64,000 nucleotides of DNA. Origin: an uncultured Lachnospiraceae bacterium. GTDB lineage: Bacteria; Bacillota; Clostridia; Lachnospirales; Lachnospiraceae. Of the stretch, positions 62,296 to 64,000 are shown piece after piece. The notes under the pieces are model-generated. The model had not been told where the DNA came from. It saw only the letters and a list, made by a program, of their open reading frames with translations, and did not search any database. The position numbers and the translations under genes were made by a program. Positions within the stretch are counted from its first letter, which is position 1; every line of letters begins with the position of its first letter. The stretch covers positions 43,358 to 107,357 of the forward strand of contig CAJKQE010000001.1 of assembly GCA_905201915.1 (NCBI GenBank), read 5' to 3'.

Positions 62296-63717
62296 ATGAG
62301 GAAAAAAACATTACAAGCTGTAATAATTGCTTTAGGTATTTTAGGTAGCACTTTTACGGTATCTGCTATGGGGAATACAAGTGTAGAAAACGCTGTGCTG
62401 CAAAATCAGAATGTTGAGACAGAGAAGCCGGGTGAGGATGGAGAAACTGACAGTCAGCCAGAGAGCGGATGGATTGAGAGTGATAAAGGTTGGCAATATA
62501 AAGATGAAGCCGGAAATTTGTTAAAAGATAGCTGGTTGGAAATAGAAAATATATGGTATTACCTTGGAGAAGATGGTACCATGCAGACTGGTTGGCAACA
62601 AATTGATGGCGAATGGTATTATCTGGGAAATGATGGTATTATGCAGACTGGCTGGATAGCACCAGGGGATGGACGTTGGTATTATGCAGATAAAAGTGGA
62701 ATCATGCAGCTTGGCTGGGTAGCGCCTGGAGACGGACATTGGTATTATGCAAATGGAAGTGGAGCAATAGAGCTTGGCTGGGTAGCGCCGGGAGACGGTC
62801 ATTGGTATTATGCAGATGGAAACGGAGTAATTCAATTAGGCTGGTTTCAGGCAGCAGACGACCGTTGGTATTATGCAGACGGCAATGGAGTAATGCAGAC
62901 AGGCTGGATTAATCCTAAGAAGGATAAATGGTATTATCTTGGAAATAATGGGGCAATGCAGACAGATTGGATAGCGCCAGGGGATGGATATTGGTATTAT
63001 GCCGGAGCAGATGGAGCGATGCAAACCGGTTGGATTTTGACTGGGGAAAATAATTGGTATTATGCCTATAAAAGTGGGACAATAGCAGTTAATACTTGGG
63101 AGAAAAAAGATGGCCATTGGTACTGGTTTGATGAAAGTGGTTTGATGGCACAAGGTTGGAAATATATAGGAAGATATAAATATTATTTTAATAATTCAGG
63201 CCATTTATTACAGGATTTAGATGGTGTTCTGGGAAGACAATCTTCTTATGAAGTTACAATAAATCGTAAAAGGTGTCAGGTGACAGTTTATGCAAAAGAC
63301 GGAAGCAATGGGTATATTATTCCGGCAAAAACATTTACTTGTTCTGTAGGACTTTCCTCTACACCGACACCTACAGGAACGTTCTATACACCGGATAAAT
63401 ATCGTTGGCATACTTTAATGGGGCCTTCCTATGGTCAATATTGTACTAGAATTACCGGAGGAATTTTATTCCATTCCGTAGCTGGTTATAATATGACAAG
63501 CTATAATATTCGTGCAAGAGATTATAATAAATTAGGTTCACCGGCATCTCATGGTTGTGTACGCTTAACTGTACGTGATGCAAAATGGATTTATGATAAC
63601 TGTAAGTTAGGAACAAAAGTTACAATTTCAGATTATGCAGCAACTCCATTTGATAAGCCTGCAACAATTAAAATTCCAGCTAGTCAGAATTGGGATCCAA
63701 CAGACCCTAATATTTAA
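62296..63717 (+). CDS. Secreted L,D-transpeptidase with choline-binding-type repeats
   Basis: A 473-residue exported protein: signal peptide 1-24, a short acidic linker, then about twelve repeats of 20-22 residues from about 56 to 310 (pattern GW, APGDGHWYYADG, GVIQL), then a YkuD catalytic domain from about 318. The catalytic Cys is in SPASHGCVRLTVRDAKWIYD. YkuD enzymes cross-link peptidoglycan or exchange its side-chain ends. The repeats would hold the enzyme on choline-bearing envelope polymers, in agreement with the choline operon at 36729. GGGAGG precedes the ATG. Confidence 0.92.
   Translation: MRKKTLQAVIIALGILGSTFTVSAMGNTSVENAVLQNQNVETEKPGEDGETDSQPESGWIESDKGWQYKDEAGNLLKDSWLEIENIWYYLGEDGTMQTGWQQIDGEWYYLGNDGIMQTGWIAPGDGRWYYADKSGIMQLGWVAPGDGHWYYANGSGAIELGWVAPGDGHWYYADGNGVIQLGWFQAADDRWYYADGNGVMQTGWINPKKDKWYYLGNNGAMQTDWIAPGDGYWYYAGADGAMQTGWILTGENNWYYAYKSGTIAVNTWEKKDGHWYWFDESGLMAQGWKYIGRYKYYFNNSGHLLQDLDGVLGRQSSYEVTINRKRCQVTVYAKDGSNGYIIPAKTFTCSVGLSSTPTPTGTFYTPDKYRWHTLMGPSYGQYCTRITGGILFHSVAGYNMTSYNIRARDYNKLGSPASHGCVRLTVRDAKWIYDNCKLGTKVTISDYAATPFDKPATIKIPASQNWDPTDPNI
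62560..63120 (+). repeat. Coding repeats of the cell-wall-binding region
   Basis: About nine degenerate 63- to 66-base units encoding CW repeats. They are far more diverged than those of the giant protein, so they are older or less subject to homogenisation. Confidence 0.75.
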
Positions 63718-63739
63718 AATTAGAGTATAGATTGTGTAT

Positions 63740-63779
63740 AAAGAGGGAAAGCGTTGTTAAGAGGGCACTTTCCCTCTTT
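63740..63779 (+). terminator. Terminator of the L,D-transpeptidase gene
   Basis: AAAGAGGGAAAG (63740-63751) pairs perfectly with CTTTCCCTCTTT (63768-63779), followed by ATTTGTATT. Confidence 0.85.
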
Positions 63780-63827
63780 ATTTGTATTAATTGTAGAAAT
63801 AAAAACAAAAAAATAAACAAAAAGAGC

Positions 63828-63856
63828 TTGACATAGTAAATAGAAGATGATATTAT
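63828..63856 (+). promoter_or_regulatory. Strong promoter 1 at the right edge
   Basis: Consensus TTGACA (63828-63833), 17-base spacer, TATTAT (63851-63856). No gene follows inside the window. Confidence 0.7.
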
Positions 63857-63911
63857 GTCAAAGTTGCTGTTGAGCGAACAAAAAGAAAAAAATAAAAAAA
63901 CAAAAAAAGTA

Positions 63912-63940
63912 TTGACAAATATTGAAACAAATGATATTAT
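63912..63940 (+). promoter_or_regulatory. Strong promoter 2 at the right edge
   Basis: Consensus TTGACA (63912-63917), 17-base spacer, TATTAT (63935-63940), 84 bases after promoter 1, with the same layout. Tandem strong promoters followed by a non-coding AT-rich leader are typical of rRNA operons; the gene itself lies beyond the window. Confidence 0.7.
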
Positions 63941-64000
63941 AGTCAAGCTGTCGCAAAACGACAACAAAACAGTCGAAAAAGACTGAAAAAAGTTTTAAAA

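Overview
The window looks like a chromosomal segment of a low-GC gut Firmicute of the Lachnospiraceae type (Blautia/Ruminococcus-like). The reasons are the AT-rich composition, strong Shine-Dalgarno sites, -35/-10 promoters with 17-nt spacers, DUF3789-type small membrane proteins, Rpn-family nucleases, QueT behind a preQ1 switch, and plant-arabinose catabolism combined with choline-binding wall proteins. No phage structural genes, integrase, tRNA or CRISPR array were seen. Genus assignment is inference.

Layout. (1) 1-6106: the end of a surface-polysaccharide cluster: a glycosyltransferase tail, three enzymes for UDP-N-acetyl-L-fucosamine, a short acetyltransferase and a membrane sugar-phosphate transferase. 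(2) 6178-16364: an accessory island. On the minus strand lies a decayed toxin-antitoxin-chaperone operon: an ADP-ribosyltransferase-like toxin with two in-frame stops, an intact 79-residue putative antitoxin, and a SecB-like chaperone with a one-base frameshift. Gene order and parts resemble the CmdTAC anti-phage system. Next come two near-identical Rpn genes, scattered Rpn fragments, a nucleotidyltransferase, a HipA-like kinase, two membrane-anchored XRE proteins with a shared leader, and an AAA ATPase/TOPRIM-like gene pair that may be a defence module. (3) 16570-36594: an L-arabinose utilisation region with a LacI regulator, GH127, an ABC importer, GH51, GH43, a 2168-residue secreted multidomain protein ending in choline-binding-type repeats, then araA, araB and araD. 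LacI-type palindromes lie before GH127 and before the giant gene. (4) 36664-40776: a phosphocholine-activation operon: an HTH/nucleotidyltransferase/choline-kinase fusion, a LicC-like cytidylyltransferase and a BCCT choline transporter. (5) 40872-47020: glmS, a small XRE regulator with an unknown partner, an acetyltransferase/N-acetylhexosamine-kinase fusion and a MATE pump. (6) 47010-64000: mainly core genes: preQ1 switch and queT, a TPR/AAA protein, rsmA, a ROK regulator, a DUF1002 protein, a small alarmone synthetase, a PfoR-like membrane protein, an S1 protein, a CBS/DRTGG pyrophosphatase, a flavin reductase, aroK, murA, SAM-I riboswitch and metK, and an L,D-transpeptidase with choline-binding-type repeats. 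The right edge carries two tandem strong promoters typical of a stable-RNA operon.

How it fits together. Arabinosides would be cut outside and inside the cell, imported, and fed through AraA/AraB/AraD to D-xylulose 5-phosphate. The giant arabinose-region protein and the L,D-transpeptidase both end in, or contain, repeats of the kind that bind phosphocholine, and the cell encodes choline uptake and activation in the same window. A coherent picture is that choline is attached to envelope polymers and these proteins dock on it. The attaching transferase (LicD-like) is not in this window.
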